This document shows, piece by piece, positions 1 through 7,519 of a stretch of 20,289 nucleotides of DNA. The notes under the pieces are model-generated. The model was given only the letters and a program-made list of their open reading frames with translations. It made no database searches and was not told the origin of the DNA. The translations under genes and the position numbers were made by a program. How positions within the stretch are numbered: position 1 is the first letter of the stretch; each line of letters begins with the position of its first letter. The DNA comes from an uncultured Ruminiclostridium sp. (GTDB lineage: Bacteria > Bacillota > Clostridia > Oscillospirales > Ruminococcaceae), in contig CAKSIR010000029.1 of the NCBI GenBank assembly GCA_934462775.1, forward strand, positions 1 to 20,289, read 5' to 3'.

Positions 1-150
1 GTGAAAATTATTCACTTGTGGGGCGCTTTTTTTCTTGAAAAAAGCGCCCCACACCCCTGCAAAAAAGCGCTTTAAATTGAGAATTTCGTCCTCTGCGGAG
101 GACGACTTAGGGCTTTGCCCTAAGTACCCACCACTTTTTGAAAAAAGTGG
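1..150. repeat. Cluster of palindromes, probably a dispersed repeat element
   Basis: Several tight hairpins are packed into 150 bases. They are a 16-bp perfect stem with a 5-nt loop (17-32 with 38-53), the palindrome AAAGCGCTTT (64-73), an 8-bp stem (86-93 with 98-105), a 9-bp stem around CTTAGGGC/GCCCTAAG (105-113 with 117-125) and a 9-bp stem CCACTTTTT/AAAAAGTGG (131-139 with 142-150). No ORF accounts for them. The block lies just beyond the 3' end of the LCP-like gene, so one hairpin may end that transcript. The modular build resembles intergenic palindromic repeats of Clostridia genomes; that link is inference. The left boundary may lie outside the window. Confidence 0.6.
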
Positions 151-185
151 ACAAAAACTTTTAATATGATTTTTTCACGCCTATC

Positions 186-1070
186 TTATTGCTCGATGCC
201 CATTCTGTCGCGGATAGTTGCCGCTGAATTTTCGGCGAGTATAAAACAGCCGTTTTCGTCATAATCGCCGTATGGAATATAGTATTCGGCAGGATTGTAG
301 CTGTTTTCCGTTGTGTAGAGGAACGCCTGCTGACGGGCTGTGTAATCGTCAAATTCAAAGTCGGTATCGGCGTTGTTGATTATCTGGTTTGCGAACGTTT
401 GCAGGTCGGTGGTTGTGAGATTGCGGAAATTCTGGTTTATCATTGCAGAAATTGTTGAACCCAGCACAACGTTGGTGTACTCGACTCCCTCGGTGAAATT
501 CTTGTAGGTGATGTACTTGTAAAGCTGCTCGCCGTCAAGAATCTGCGCACCTGACGCAAAGTCCAGGTCGCCTGTTTCGGGGTCGGTCAGGGTGTACGGA
601 ATATTTACCGAAACAGTTCCCGCAATGTTGGCGAACTCCACAAACGCCGCCTTGTCAAACTTCACATAGAAGTCGCATTTCACGCCCGCAAGGTTTTCCA
701 TTGCATACATAACGCCCTGCGAACCGTTCTGCTGATAAATCTGCATAAGGTTTCCCGAAACGCCGCCTTCGATAGTGTAGGTGTCCGCTCTCAGCGGCAC
801 AAGTGAGATTACCTCGTCCTTCGGACGGTAGCTTACCAGCATATAGTATTCGGGAATTGCCGCCTTTTCTTCGGAAAGCATGAGCAGCACCGTCATATTG
901 TTGGACGCGTCGGGGCGGAAATCGGTTATACCGCTGACGCTTGTTGTAACCGTTTCCTTTGCGGGGAAAAGATAATCCCATATTTTCCACACCACAAAGC
1001 TCAGCAGAGCGGCTGTTATAATAAAAGTAATTACATATATATACCAGTTGCTTTTTCTTCTGACGGACAT
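186..1070 (-). CDS. LCP-like (LytR-CpsA-Psr) membrane protein, apparently degenerate
   Basis: This is a 294-residue protein with a short basic cytoplasmic N-terminus, one membrane helix at about 9-30, and an extracellular domain. Residues 60-160 follow the LCP pattern: a hydrophobic strand, a VPLRADTY segment where the family has IPRDT (about 92-99), then GVKCDFYVKFDKAAFVEFANIAG and a V-x-IPY strand (130-159). LCP enzymes transfer undecaprenyl-linked polymers to peptidoglycan. The later family arginine block (YVRxR...DxxRxxRQ) is not recognisable here: LDGEQLYKYITYKNFTEGVE has no arginine. The protein may therefore be inactive or have another role. The start at 1070 was chosen over the longer frame (to 1130) because GGAGG sits just upstream. 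It diverges from alr. Confidence 0.72.
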   Translation of the reverse strand: MSVRRKSNWYIYVITFIITAALLSFVVWKIWDYLFPAKETVTTSVSGITDFRPDASNNMTVLLMLSEEKAAIPEYYMLVSYRPKDEVISLVPLRADTYTIEGGVSGNLMQIYQQNGSQGVMYAMENLAGVKCDFYVKFDKAAFVEFANIAGTVSVNIPYTLTDPETGDLDFASGAQILDGEQLYKYITYKNFTEGVEYTNVVLGSTISAMINQNFRNLTTTDLQTFANQIINNADTDFEFDDYTARQQAFLYTTENSYNPAEYYIPYGDYDENGCFILAENSAATIRDRMGIEQ

Positions 1071-1120
1071 AATTCCTCCGAACATTAACTTGAAATTCTG
1101 ATTAAAAAGTAATATAATAT

Positions 1121-1149
1121 ATAATACCACATATTCATTGAAAAAACAA
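1121..1149 (-). promoter_or_regulatory. Promoter of the LCP-like gene
   Basis: Read on the minus strand, TTGTTT (1144-1149) and TATTAT (1121-1126) are 17 nt apart, with a TGG extension before the -10. This fits sigma-A. Confidence 0.55.
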
Positions 1150-1166
1150 GAAGCGCCGACTAAAAT
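1138..1166 (+). promoter_or_regulatory. Promoter of alr
   Basis: TTGAAA (1138-1143) and TAAAAT (1161-1166) are 17 nt apart. The -35 overlaps the divergent promoter of the LCP-like gene, so the two may compete for polymerase. A short GCGCC/GGCGC inverted repeat flanks the -10. Confidence 0.6.
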
Positions 1167-1203
1167 ATGGCGCCATTAAATAATTTTACGGAGATACTCT
1201 ATA

Positions 1204-2337
1204 ATGATAGATTTTCTTAAACGGACATGGGCGGAAATCAGCCTTGACGCTCTCGACAGCAACATTGCCCAAATAAAAAAGCTTATCGGCGGCAAGGAGA
1301 TAATGGCGGTTGTAAAAGCCAACGCCTACGGTCATGACGACAAGACCGTATGCACCGAGCTTTCAAGGCTGGGCGTAAACTATTTTGCAGTTTCCAATAT
1401 ATGGGAAGCCGAGGACCTGAGAGATATTCTCCCAAATGCAAATATTGTAGTTTTCGGCTACACGGAAGAGCCTTACATCGACAGCATAATTAAGCATGAT
1501 ATTATTCACACGGTGGGCAGCGTTGAGTACGCTAAACGGCTCAGCGACTATGCTCTTGCGAAAAACGCAAAAATCCGCGTGCATATCAAGGTGAATACGG
1601 GAATGACCCGAATCGGCATCGACACCGAGGAAGAAATGGACAAAATCCTTGCAATGGAGGGACTTAAGTGCGAGGGCGCGTACACCCATTTTGCAGTCGC
1701 CGACAGCCTTGACGAAAGCGATATTGAGTACACCGACAGGCAGGAAAGCAAGCTGCTTTCCATTGCGAAAAACAAGGGGCTGCTAATCCACTCACAGAAC
1801 AGCGGCGGAATCCTGTACCACTCCGATTACGAGGGCGATATTGTACGCGCGGGAGTAATTATGTACGGCTATATGCCCAATACCGCCTGCGAGGTTCCGA
1901 TGAAGCTGACGCCTGTTATGTCGGTAAGAAGCACGGTTTGCCAGCTGAAACGTGTTCCTACGGGAACCGACGTAAGCTACGGCAGAACATACACCGCCAA
2001 CAGCGAAAAGCTCCTTGCGGTAATTCCGGTAGGCTATGCAGACGGATATTCGCGTCAGCTTTCAAACAACGGATTTGTCGGAATCAGAGGAAAGCTTGCG
2101 CCTATCTGCGGCCGCGTCTGCATGGATCAGATAATCGTTGACGTAACGGATATAGAGGGAGTAACGGTAGGCGATATTGCCGAAATTTATTCCGATAAGT
2201 TCCCTGAAACCACAATAGACAATATTGCCGATAAGCTTGGCACAATCGGCTATGAGCTTGTGTGCAACGTGGGACACAGAGTGCCGAGAGTTGCCGTAAG
2301 AAACGGCGAAGTAACCGACGTAGTGAGGTATGGATAA
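1204..2337 (+). CDS. alr: Alanine racemase
   Basis: This 377-residue protein has the usual family length. It is a PLP enzyme that interconverts L- and D-alanine in the cytoplasm and supplies D-Ala for peptidoglycan. The PLP lysine lies in VVKANAYGH (Lys38). The second catalytic residue, the tyrosine, lies in DVSYGRTYTA (Tyr259). MTRIG (Arg136) and VRAG (Arg215) match known cofactor- and substrate-contact positions. The N-terminal TIM barrel and C-terminal beta domain (with CGRVCMDQ) are both complete. The ATG has GGAG 9-10 nt upstream. The stop overlaps the next start as TAATG, so the downstream small gene is probably translationally coupled. Confidence 0.97.
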   Translation: MIDFLKRTWAEISLDALDSNIAQIKKLIGGKEIMAVVKANAYGHDDKTVCTELSRLGVNYFAVSNIWEAEDLRDILPNANIVVFGYTEEPYIDSIIKHDIIHTVGSVEYAKRLSDYALAKNAKIRVHIKVNTGMTRIGIDTEEEMDKILAMEGLKCEGAYTHFAVADSLDESDIEYTDRQESKLLSIAKNKGLLIHSQNSGGILYHSDYEGDIVRAGVIMYGYMPNTACEVPMKLTPVMSVRSTVCQLKRVPTGTDVSYGRTYTANSEKLLAVIPVGYADGYSRQLSNNGFVGIRGKLAPICGRVCMDQIIVDVTDIEGVTVGDIAEIYSDKFPETTIDNIADKLGTIGYELVCNVGHRVPRVAVRNGEVTDVVRYG

Positions 2338-2510
2338 TGGGACCGTATTATTATGTTGTCGCCGATATTTCGGGAGATTACGCAAACCTAAAGCGCACCG
2401 ACATTGAGGACGACGAGCTTATGCTTGTTGCCCTTGCGCTGCTGCCTGACGGGATTGACATAGGAACAAAGCTTTGCTGGGAAAATCTGATGTACACCAT
2501 TGTTGAATAA
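2337..2510 (+). CDS. Small 57-residue protein coupled to alr (DUF3006-like pattern)
   Basis: The ATG overlaps the alr stop codon (TAATG), and GAGG (2325-2328) inside the alr tail is well placed to serve it. The protein, beginning MGPYYYVVADISGDYANLKR, is acidic and has no signal peptide or membrane helix. The order of a V-D strand, GDYA, a negatively charged linker and LLPDGIDIGTKL recalls the small beta-rich DUF3006 proteins, whose function is unknown. That family link comes from pattern only and is weak. A frame extending upstream to 2262 exists but is rejected because it has no SD. Confidence 0.72.
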   Translation: MGPYYYVVADISGDYANLKRTDIEDDELMLVALALLPDGIDIGTKLCWENLMYTIVE

Positions 2511-2550
2511 ATCCTCAGGCGGAAAAGCAGCATATTGTCCAAAATCGTTG

Positions 2551-2579
2551 TTGACTTGCGTCATTGGATATACTATAAT
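2551..2579 (+). promoter_or_regulatory. Promoter of the TetR-family gene
   Basis: TTGACT (2551-2556) and TATAAT (2574-2579) are 17 nt apart. A small inverted repeat, TGAC-TTGC-GTCA (2552-2563), overlaps the -35 and could be a self-operator; its arms are only 4 bp. Confidence 0.75.
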
Positions 2580-2608
2580 AAAACAAGCAATCGGAAAGAG
2601 GGTGCGTT

Positions 2609-3211
2609 ATGGGCAAGCTTGAACTGAATAAAAAGCATAAGCAGGAATCCCTGCTCAATACTGCGTTTGAGCTTTTCACAACGAAGGGAATCGCCAAAAC
2701 CACCGTTTCCGATATTACCGACCGTGCAGGCGTTGCCAAAGGCACTTTTTACCTTTATTTCAAGGACAAATTCGACCTGCGCAACCGCCTTATTACCCAT
2801 AAATCGGGAATATTGTTTGAAAATGCCTGCAAGGCGCTCAACGAACAGGGTGAAAGCCTGCCCGACGCTGAAAGCAGGATAGTTTTCATTGCTGACTGCA
2901 TTATCGACCAGCTTACAGAGGACAAGCAGCTCCTTGGGTTTGTTGCAAAAAACCTGAGCTGGAGCGTTTTCAAGAATGCGCTTAAGCTGCCCAGTGATGC
3001 AGCCCAATCGGACTACCGCACGGTTCTTGCGGAAATAATCAAGAGCGAGCCTGATATAAAGCAGGCGGAGATTATGCTGTTCCTGATTGTGGAGCTGGTA
3101 AGCTCAAGCTGTTACAGCTCTATTTTATTCAATGAGCCTGTACCCATTGACGAGCTGAAGCCGTATATATTCAGGTCGGTAAGGGCGATAATAGGAAGTC
3201 ATAGGCAGTGA
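2609..3211 (+). CDS. TetR/AcrR-family transcriptional regulator
   Basis: This is a 200-residue protein of normal TetR size. Residues 12-60 form the N-terminal helix-turn-helix, with the typical order A-F-x-L-F-x-x-K-G-I-x-x-T-T-V-S-D-I-x-x-R-A-G-V-A-K-G-T-F-Y-L-Y-F-K-D-K. The rest is all helical, as in family ligand-binding and dimer domains, and does not reveal the ligand. GAGGG lies upstream of the ATG. The gene has its own promoter, and its terminator starts within the last codons, so it is monocistronic. No adjacent co-directional target is evident. The MATE transporter about 1.8 kb downstream is a possible target, but nothing in the sequence shows this. Confidence 0.92.
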   Translation: MGKLELNKKHKQESLLNTAFELFTTKGIAKTTVSDITDRAGVAKGTFYLYFKDKFDLRNRLITHKSGILFENACKALNEQGESLPDAESRIVFIADCIIDQLTEDKQLLGFVAKNLSWSVFKNALKLPSDAAQSDYRTVLAEIIKSEPDIKQAEIMLFLIVELVSSSCYSSILFNEPVPIDELKPYIFRSVRAIIGSHRQ

Positions 3212-3230
3212 GCTAATCACTGCCTTTTTT
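3204..3230 (+). terminator. Intrinsic terminator of the TetR gene
   Basis: An 8-bp perfect stem GGCAGTGA/TCACTGCC with loop GCTAA is followed by six T. The stop codon is part of the left arm. Confidence 0.88.
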
Positions 3231-3273
3231 ATGAGAATATTAACCTTGCTCTCACTCTGTGAAGAATTTTATA

Positions 3274-3302
3274 TTGACAGCAAACAGCAATGGAGTTAAA
3301 AT
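3274..3302 (+). promoter_or_regulatory. Promoter of galT
   Basis: TTGACA (3274-3279) and TAAAAT (3297-3302) are 17 nt apart. Confidence 0.75.
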
Positions 3303-3334
3303 ATAGATAAAATATAATCGAAAGAGGAATGTTT

Positions 3335-4828
3335 ATGATTTACAACGATATTTCCGACCTTGTCGCATACGGCGTTAAGTGCGGGCTTGTAAAGCCAATC
3401 GACAGGGTTTATACAATCAACAGAGTGCTTGAAATTCTGAAACTGGACGATTACGAGGAAACGGTGTCAGACGAAAACAGACCTCTTTGCGAAATACTGG
3501 ACAGCATCTGTACTTACGCCTTTGAAAAAGGTCTTATGGACGGCGGCAGCGTTGTTTACCGCGATTTGTTCGATACAAAGGTAATGGGCGCCCTTACTCC
3601 CCCTACAAGCGTTGCTGCGGAGGAGTTTGAAAAGCTGTACGAAAAGGATAAAAAGGCTGCAACCGACTACTTCTACAAATTCAGCGGAGATACAAACTAC
3701 ATCAGACGCGACCGAATTGCAAAGGACATAAAGTGGCTTTCTCCCACGGAATACGGCGACCTTGTAATTACAATAAATCTGTCTAAGCCCGAAAAGGACC
3801 CTAAGGCAATCGCGGCAGCAAAAAACGCAAAGCAGAGCGGCTATCCGAAATGCCAGCTTTGCTACGAAAACGAGGGCTATGCAGGCCGTCTTAACCACCC
3901 CGCAAGACAAAATCACCGCATAATGCCTATCGAAATCTGCGGAGAGGACTGGGGATTCCAGTATTCGCCCTACGTTTACTATAACGAGCACTGCATTATT
4001 TTCAACAAGAAGCACATTCCGATGAAAATAGACAGATCCGCTTTCAACAAGCTGTTTGACTTTGTAAGACAGTTCCCTCATTACTTTGTAGGCTCAAACG
4101 CCGACCTGCCCATAGTGGGCGGCTCAATACTCGCTCACGAGCATTTTCAGGGCGGCAATTTCACATTCCCAATGGCGGCCGCTCCCGCTGAAAAGAAAAT
4201 CAGCTTCAAGGGCTATGACGATATTGACGCGGCAATTGTAAAGTGGCCAATGTCGGTTATCCGCCTTACCTCGTCAAACAGCGGCAGACTTACCGACCTT
4301 GCCGACAAAATCCTCACAAGGTGGAGAGGCTACACGGACGAAAGCGCATTTATTTACGCCGAAACAGACGGCGAGCCGCACAACACCATAACTCCTATCG
4401 CAAGAATGGCGGGGGACAAATTCCAGCTTGACCTTGTTCTCAGAAACAACATTACCACCGAGGAGCACCCTCTCGGCGTATATCACCCTCATGCGGAGCT
4501 GCACCATATCAAGAAGGAAAACATCGGTCTTATCGAGGTTATGGGCATGGCGATTCTGCCTGCAAGACTGAAGAACGAAATTGCGGTTCTGTCCGACTGC
4601 CTTGTAAACGGCAAAAACATCAGAGAAAACGCCGACATAGAAAAGCACGCAGACTGGGCTGAGGAGCTGCTGAAAAAGTACAGCTTCACCGCTGACAACG
4701 CGGACGAAATTCTGAAAAAGGAAATCGGCGCAGTGTTCAGCCGCGTACTTGAGGACGCAGGCGTTTATAAATGCACAGACGAGGGCAGAAAGGCGTTTGA
4801 CCGTTTCATTGCGACGGTAAACGGCTGA
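3335..4828 (+). CDS. galT: UDP-glucose--hexose-1-phosphate uridylyltransferase, class II
   Basis: This 497-residue protein has the size of class II (Gram-positive) GalT, which is longer than the class I form of about 350 residues. It exchanges UMP between UDP-glucose and galactose-1-phosphate in the Leloir pathway. The active-site region IVGGSILAHEHFQGG (about 260-274) carries the H-x-H pair, one histidine of which takes the UMP. A CxxC (CQLC, about 175) precedes it. The ATG at 3335 is preferred to the one at 3329: AGAGG ends directly before 3329 but lies 7 nt before 3335. No galK or galE is nearby, so this is a stand-alone unit with its own promoter and terminator. Confidence 0.96.
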   Translation: MIYNDISDLVAYGVKCGLVKPIDRVYTINRVLEILKLDDYEETVSDENRPLCEILDSICTYAFEKGLMDGGSVVYRDLFDTKVMGALTPPTSVAAEEFEKLYEKDKKAATDYFYKFSGDTNYIRRDRIAKDIKWLSPTEYGDLVITINLSKPEKDPKAIAAAKNAKQSGYPKCQLCYENEGYAGRLNHPARQNHRIMPIEICGEDWGFQYSPYVYYNEHCIIFNKKHIPMKIDRSAFNKLFDFVRQFPHYFVGSNADLPIVGGSILAHEHFQGGNFTFPMAAAPAEKKISFKGYDDIDAAIVKWPMSVIRLTSSNSGRLTDLADKILTRWRGYTDESAFIYAETDGEPHNTITPIARMAGDKFQLDLVLRNNITTEEHPLGVYHPHAELHHIKKENIGLIEVMGMAILPARLKNEIAVLSDCLVNGKNIRENADIEKHADWAEELLKKYSFTADNADEILKKEIGAVFSRVLEDAGVYKCTDEGRKAFDRFIATVNG

Positions 4829-4843
4829 TTTATGCAAAATAAT

Positions 4844-4873
4844 AAAGAGCTGAACTTGATTCGGCTCTTTTTT
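4844..4873 (+). terminator. Intrinsic terminator of galT
   Basis: An 11-bp stem (4844-4854 with 4860-4870, one G-U pair) with loop CTTGA runs into a T tract. Confidence 0.85.
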
Positions 4874-4924
4874 GTACGTTTGAGAAAACAATAACGAATT
4901 TGTCCGAAACATTCCGGCACCGTA

Positions 4925-4953
4925 TTGCATTATTGCTGAATTTATGATAATAT
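4925..4953 (+). promoter_or_regulatory. Possible promoter of the MATE gene
   Basis: TTGCAT (4925-4930) and TAATAT (4948-4953) are 17 nt apart in an AT-rich stretch. Other -10 candidates (TATGAT, GATAAT) overlap, so the exact element is uncertain. Confidence 0.35.
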
Positions 4954-4985
4954 ATGATGAAATTTGCGGAAAGGAATGATTATCT

Positions 4986-6329
4986 TTGACAAGAGCGCAG
5001 CTCGATATGACAGTGGGAAAACCGCTGAAGCTTTTACTTTTCTTTGCATTTCCGATACTTATAGGAAACGTGTTTCAGCAGCTTTACAATGTTGTTGATA
5101 CGGCGGTAATCGGTCATGTTCTCGGAGATGATTCCTTAGCGGCAATCGGCGCTACATCCGCAATCTACAATTTGATAATAGGCTTTGCAAACGGCGCGAC
5201 CAACGGCTTTTCGGTAGTTATCGCCCGCTTTTTCGGCAGAAAATCCTACGAGGATATGAGCAAGTCGGTTTGCCTTACTGTGGTGCTGACCCTCGGAATA
5301 TCAGTAGTTCTCACGGCGGCAAGTCTGCTCGGAATAAGACCGCTGCTTGAATTTTTGCAGACCCCCTCCGATATAATCGACGCGGCGGCGGAGTACCTTA
5401 TAATTATCCTTGCGTTCTCGGTTATAACGATGCTATATAACATGATGGCGGCAATGCTGCGCGCTATCGGAAACAGCACCGCGCCCCTTGTTTTTCTTGT
5501 TGCTGCAACGGTGGTGAATATTGCTGCCGACCTTGCCTTTGTTCCGTCAATGGGAATTTCGGGCGCAGCTTACGCCACGGTAATCGCGCAGGCGGTTTCG
5601 GTTGTGCTTTGCCTGATTTACATTATAAAGAAGTGTCCCCTGCTCCATTTCAAGAAAAAATATCTCGTTATGGACAAATACCTGCTTTCAGACCTCAGCA
5701 CCACCGCCCTTTCAATGGGACTTATGTACGCTATTGTTTCTGTCGGCTCGGTCGCGCTTCAGAGAGCGGTAAACGGCTTTGGCTCGACCACTATTGCCGC
5801 CCATACGGCAGCCCGTAAGCTGGACGACATTTTCATGCTGCCGCTCGGCACAATCAGCATGGCGGCGTCTACCTTTGCAAGCCAGAATTACGGCGCAGGC
5901 AAGTACGACAGAGTTAAAAAGGGAATTATAACTTCGATACTTCTTGCCTTTGTCTGGTCGGCGATTTCCATTGTGCTTGTGTTTGTGGGCAGCGACTTCA
6001 TGGTGTCCGCTCTTACCGGCTCAAACGAAAAGGAACTGCTGGAAACGGCGGCATTCTACATTAAAATTAACATTCCGTTCTTCTTTATGCTTTCGCTGCT
6101 GCTGGTGCTTCGTTCAAGCCTTCAGGGAATAGGCAGAAAAATAGTTCCTCTCTGCGCAAGCGCGGTGGAGCTTGTGGGAAAATTTGCGGCGGTTGGATTT
6201 ATCGCTCCTGCATTGGGATACTTCGGCGTATGCATTATTGAGCCGATTATCTGGACGGTTTGTATGTTCCTTGTAGGCGTTGATTTTATTGTGTTTATAA
6301 AAAAATCGAAGAAAATGCCGCAGAATTAG
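4986..6329 (+). CDS. MATE-family multidrug/cation antiporter
   Basis: This is a 447-residue, very hydrophobic protein with about 12 membrane helices in two similar halves, as in MATE (NorM/DinF-like) exporters. These use Na+ or H+ gradients to expel cationic compounds. Typical features are FAFPILIGNVFQQLYNVVDTAVIGH at the first helix, the NGATNGFSVVIARFFG segment after helix 2, the matching HTAARKLDDIFMLPLGTISMAASTFASQNYGAG in the second half, and SLQGIGRKIVPL late on. The start is TTG at 4986, with AAGGA about 10 nt upstream. The next in-frame ATG (5007) has no SD. The substrate cannot be read from the sequence. Confidence 0.92.
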   Translation: MTRAQLDMTVGKPLKLLLFFAFPILIGNVFQQLYNVVDTAVIGHVLGDDSLAAIGATSAIYNLIIGFANGATNGFSVVIARFFGRKSYEDMSKSVCLTVVLTLGISVVLTAASLLGIRPLLEFLQTPSDIIDAAAEYLIIILAFSVITMLYNMMAAMLRAIGNSTAPLVFLVAATVVNIAADLAFVPSMGISGAAYATVIAQAVSVVLCLIYIIKKCPLLHFKKKYLVMDKYLLSDLSTTALSMGLMYAIVSVGSVALQRAVNGFGSTTIAAHTAARKLDDIFMLPLGTISMAASTFASQNYGAGKYDRVKKGIITSILLAFVWSAISIVLVFVGSDFMVSALTGSNEKELLETAAFYIKINIPFFFMLSLLLVLRSSLQGIGRKIVPLCASAVELVGKFAAVGFIAPALGYFGVCIIEPIIWTVCMFLVGVDFIVFIKKSKKMPQN

Positions 6330-6358
6330 TTGATTTACCTCGTTATATGTGATATAAT
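6330..6358 (+). promoter_or_regulatory. Promoter of the SGNH esterase gene (extended -10)
   Basis: TTGATT (6330-6335) starts right after the MATE stop codon. TATAAT (6353-6358) lies 17 nt on and is preceded by TGA, an extended -10. Confidence 0.72.
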
Positions 6359-6385
6359 TCATTAGATACATCACATTTAGCGAGG
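6338..6385 (+). promoter_or_regulatory. Inverted repeat spanning the -10 and covering the ribosome site
   Basis: The arm CCTCGTTATATGTGAT (6338-6353) is complementary to 6370-6385 at 14 of 16 positions, with a 16-nt gap. The right arm ends in GCGAGG, which contains the SD of the esterase. RNA started at this promoter (about 6365) lacks the left arm. RNA reading through from the MATE gene contains both. It could also serve as a DNA operator or as a weak terminator. Confidence 0.6.
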
Positions 6386-6392
6386 TTTTGTT

Positions 6393-7442
6393 ATGGAATT
6401 TCAGGCAGATGAAAAATATGTTAAGGTTCACGGACGAACACTGGTTATAGACGGAGTAAGATACATAAACTATTCCGCCTCCGCAATAGAGTTTACCTTC
6501 ACGGGAACAAAGGCGGAAGCAGTGCTCACCTCCGATTTCAAGTATGAGGAATGGAGCAAGTATCAGTTTGCTGCGCAGGCTGCAGTGCTTGTAAACGGCA
6601 AAATAACCCAGCGCTTTATGCTCACCGACAGTGAAAAGACATACACTCTTTTTGAAAGCGAGCAGCCGCAGACGGTAACTGTAAAGCTTGTCAAAATGTC
6701 CGAGGCGGCGTTTGGCAAGGTGGGAATCAAGAAGCTGATTGTGGAGGGAACAACGCCTGTTCCGACGCCGAAAAAGCAGCGCAGAATAGAGTTTGACGGC
6801 GATTCCATTACCTGCGGATACGGAATCGAGGGCGTGTACAACGTCGACCAGTTCTGCACAGAACAGGAAAATCCGCTGACTAACTATGCGGGAATTTTAA
6901 CAAGAGAGCTTGACGCTGACGCAAACTATGTTTCATGGAGCGGCATCGGCGTTATTTCACGCTGGGTTCCGGAAACGGAGGACAAGCCTCTTGACGACTG
7001 GCTGTTCCCTATGATTTACCCCTGCACCGACGCAGGTTACAGCAACGACCTAAAGCAGCAGCCGTTCGAGCAGTGGGATTTCAGCCGCTTTCAGCCTGAC
7101 GTGGTTGTGCTGTTCCTCGGCACAAACGACCTGAGCTACACAAGGCACGTTGACGAGCGCGTAAACCATTTCGGCACGGAATACGGCAGGCTTCTTGACT
7201 ACATTATGGAAAAGAATCCGACAGCGCAGATTTTCTGCACTTTAGGCGTAATGGGGCAGGACCTTTGCGAGGAAATTGAAAAGCAGGTCAAGCTGAAAAA
7301 CAGCGGCCGTGTTCACTATGTTCAGCTTGACGTTCAGAAAGACGAGGACGGAATCGGAGCAGACTGGCACCCAAGCGAGAAGTCGCACCAAAAGGTTGCC
7401 GCAAAGCTTAAGGAAGAAATATGCAGGGTAATGAACTGGTAA
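6393..7442 (+). CDS. SGNH/GDSL hydrolase with N-terminal beta domain (CE2-type esterase)
   Basis: This is a 349-residue protein. Residues 1-120 are strand-rich, like the jelly-roll domain in front of carbohydrate esterase family 2 catalytic domains. Residues 130-345 form the SGNH fold: block I FDGDSITCGYG with nucleophile Ser138, block III GTND (243-246), and block V DWHP with His326. CE2 enzymes remove acetyl groups from xylan, mannan or other sugars. No signal peptide or membrane helix is present, so it should act in the cytoplasm, probably on imported acetylated oligosaccharides (inference). GAGG lies 7 nt before the ATG. The gene has its own extended -10 promoter and a strong 3' hairpin. 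Confidence 0.88.
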   Translation: MEFQADEKYVKVHGRTLVIDGVRYINYSASAIEFTFTGTKAEAVLTSDFKYEEWSKYQFAAQAAVLVNGKITQRFMLTDSEKTYTLFESEQPQTVTVKLVKMSEAAFGKVGIKKLIVEGTTPVPTPKKQRRIEFDGDSITCGYGIEGVYNVDQFCTEQENPLTNYAGILTRELDADANYVSWSGIGVISRWVPETEDKPLDDWLFPMIYPCTDAGYSNDLKQQPFEQWDFSRFQPDVVVLFLGTNDLSYTRHVDERVNHFGTEYGRLLDYIMEKNPTAQIFCTLGVMGQDLCEEIEKQVKLKNSGRVHYVQLDVQKDEDGIGADWHPSEKSHQKVAAKLKEEICRVMNW

Positions 7443-7457
7443 ATGTTCAGATATAGG

Positions 7458-7488
7458 AAGCTCCCCTTTACAGCGTAAAGGGGAGCTT
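7458..7488. terminator. Terminator hairpin between esterase and XRE genes
   Basis: A 13-bp perfect stem (AAGCTCCCCTTTA, 7458-7470, with 7476-7488) has loop CAGCG. It has no long T tract, only ATTTC, and is followed by the 18-bp motif at 7490-7507. It probably ends the esterase transcript and may also stop the converging XRE transcript. Confidence 0.7.
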
Positions 7489-7489
7489 A

Positions 7490-7507
7490 TTTCAGCGTGT
7501 CGAAAAA
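7490..7507 (+). repeat. 18-bp motif TTTCAGCGTGTCGAAAAA, copy 1
   Basis: An exact inverse copy lies at 10417-10434. Both copies sit immediately 3' of a terminator stem. Here the motif forms a small stem CAGCG/CGCTG (7493-7497 with 7509-7513). Confidence 0.7.
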
Positions 7508-7519
7508 ACGCTGTATCCG

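Noticed and set aside
3329..3334. First ATG as the galT start
   Set aside because: The SD AGAGG would touch this codon. The ATG at 3335 has proper spacing.
3467..4081. Minus-strand frame of 204 codons opposite galT
   Set aside because: Antisense to conserved GalT sequence. Its Cys/Val/Phe-rich composition is typical of a shadow frame.
4274..4930. Minus-strand frame of 218 codons opposite galT
   Set aside because: It overlaps the whole conserved 3' half of galT and the galT terminator, and shows no protein family pattern.
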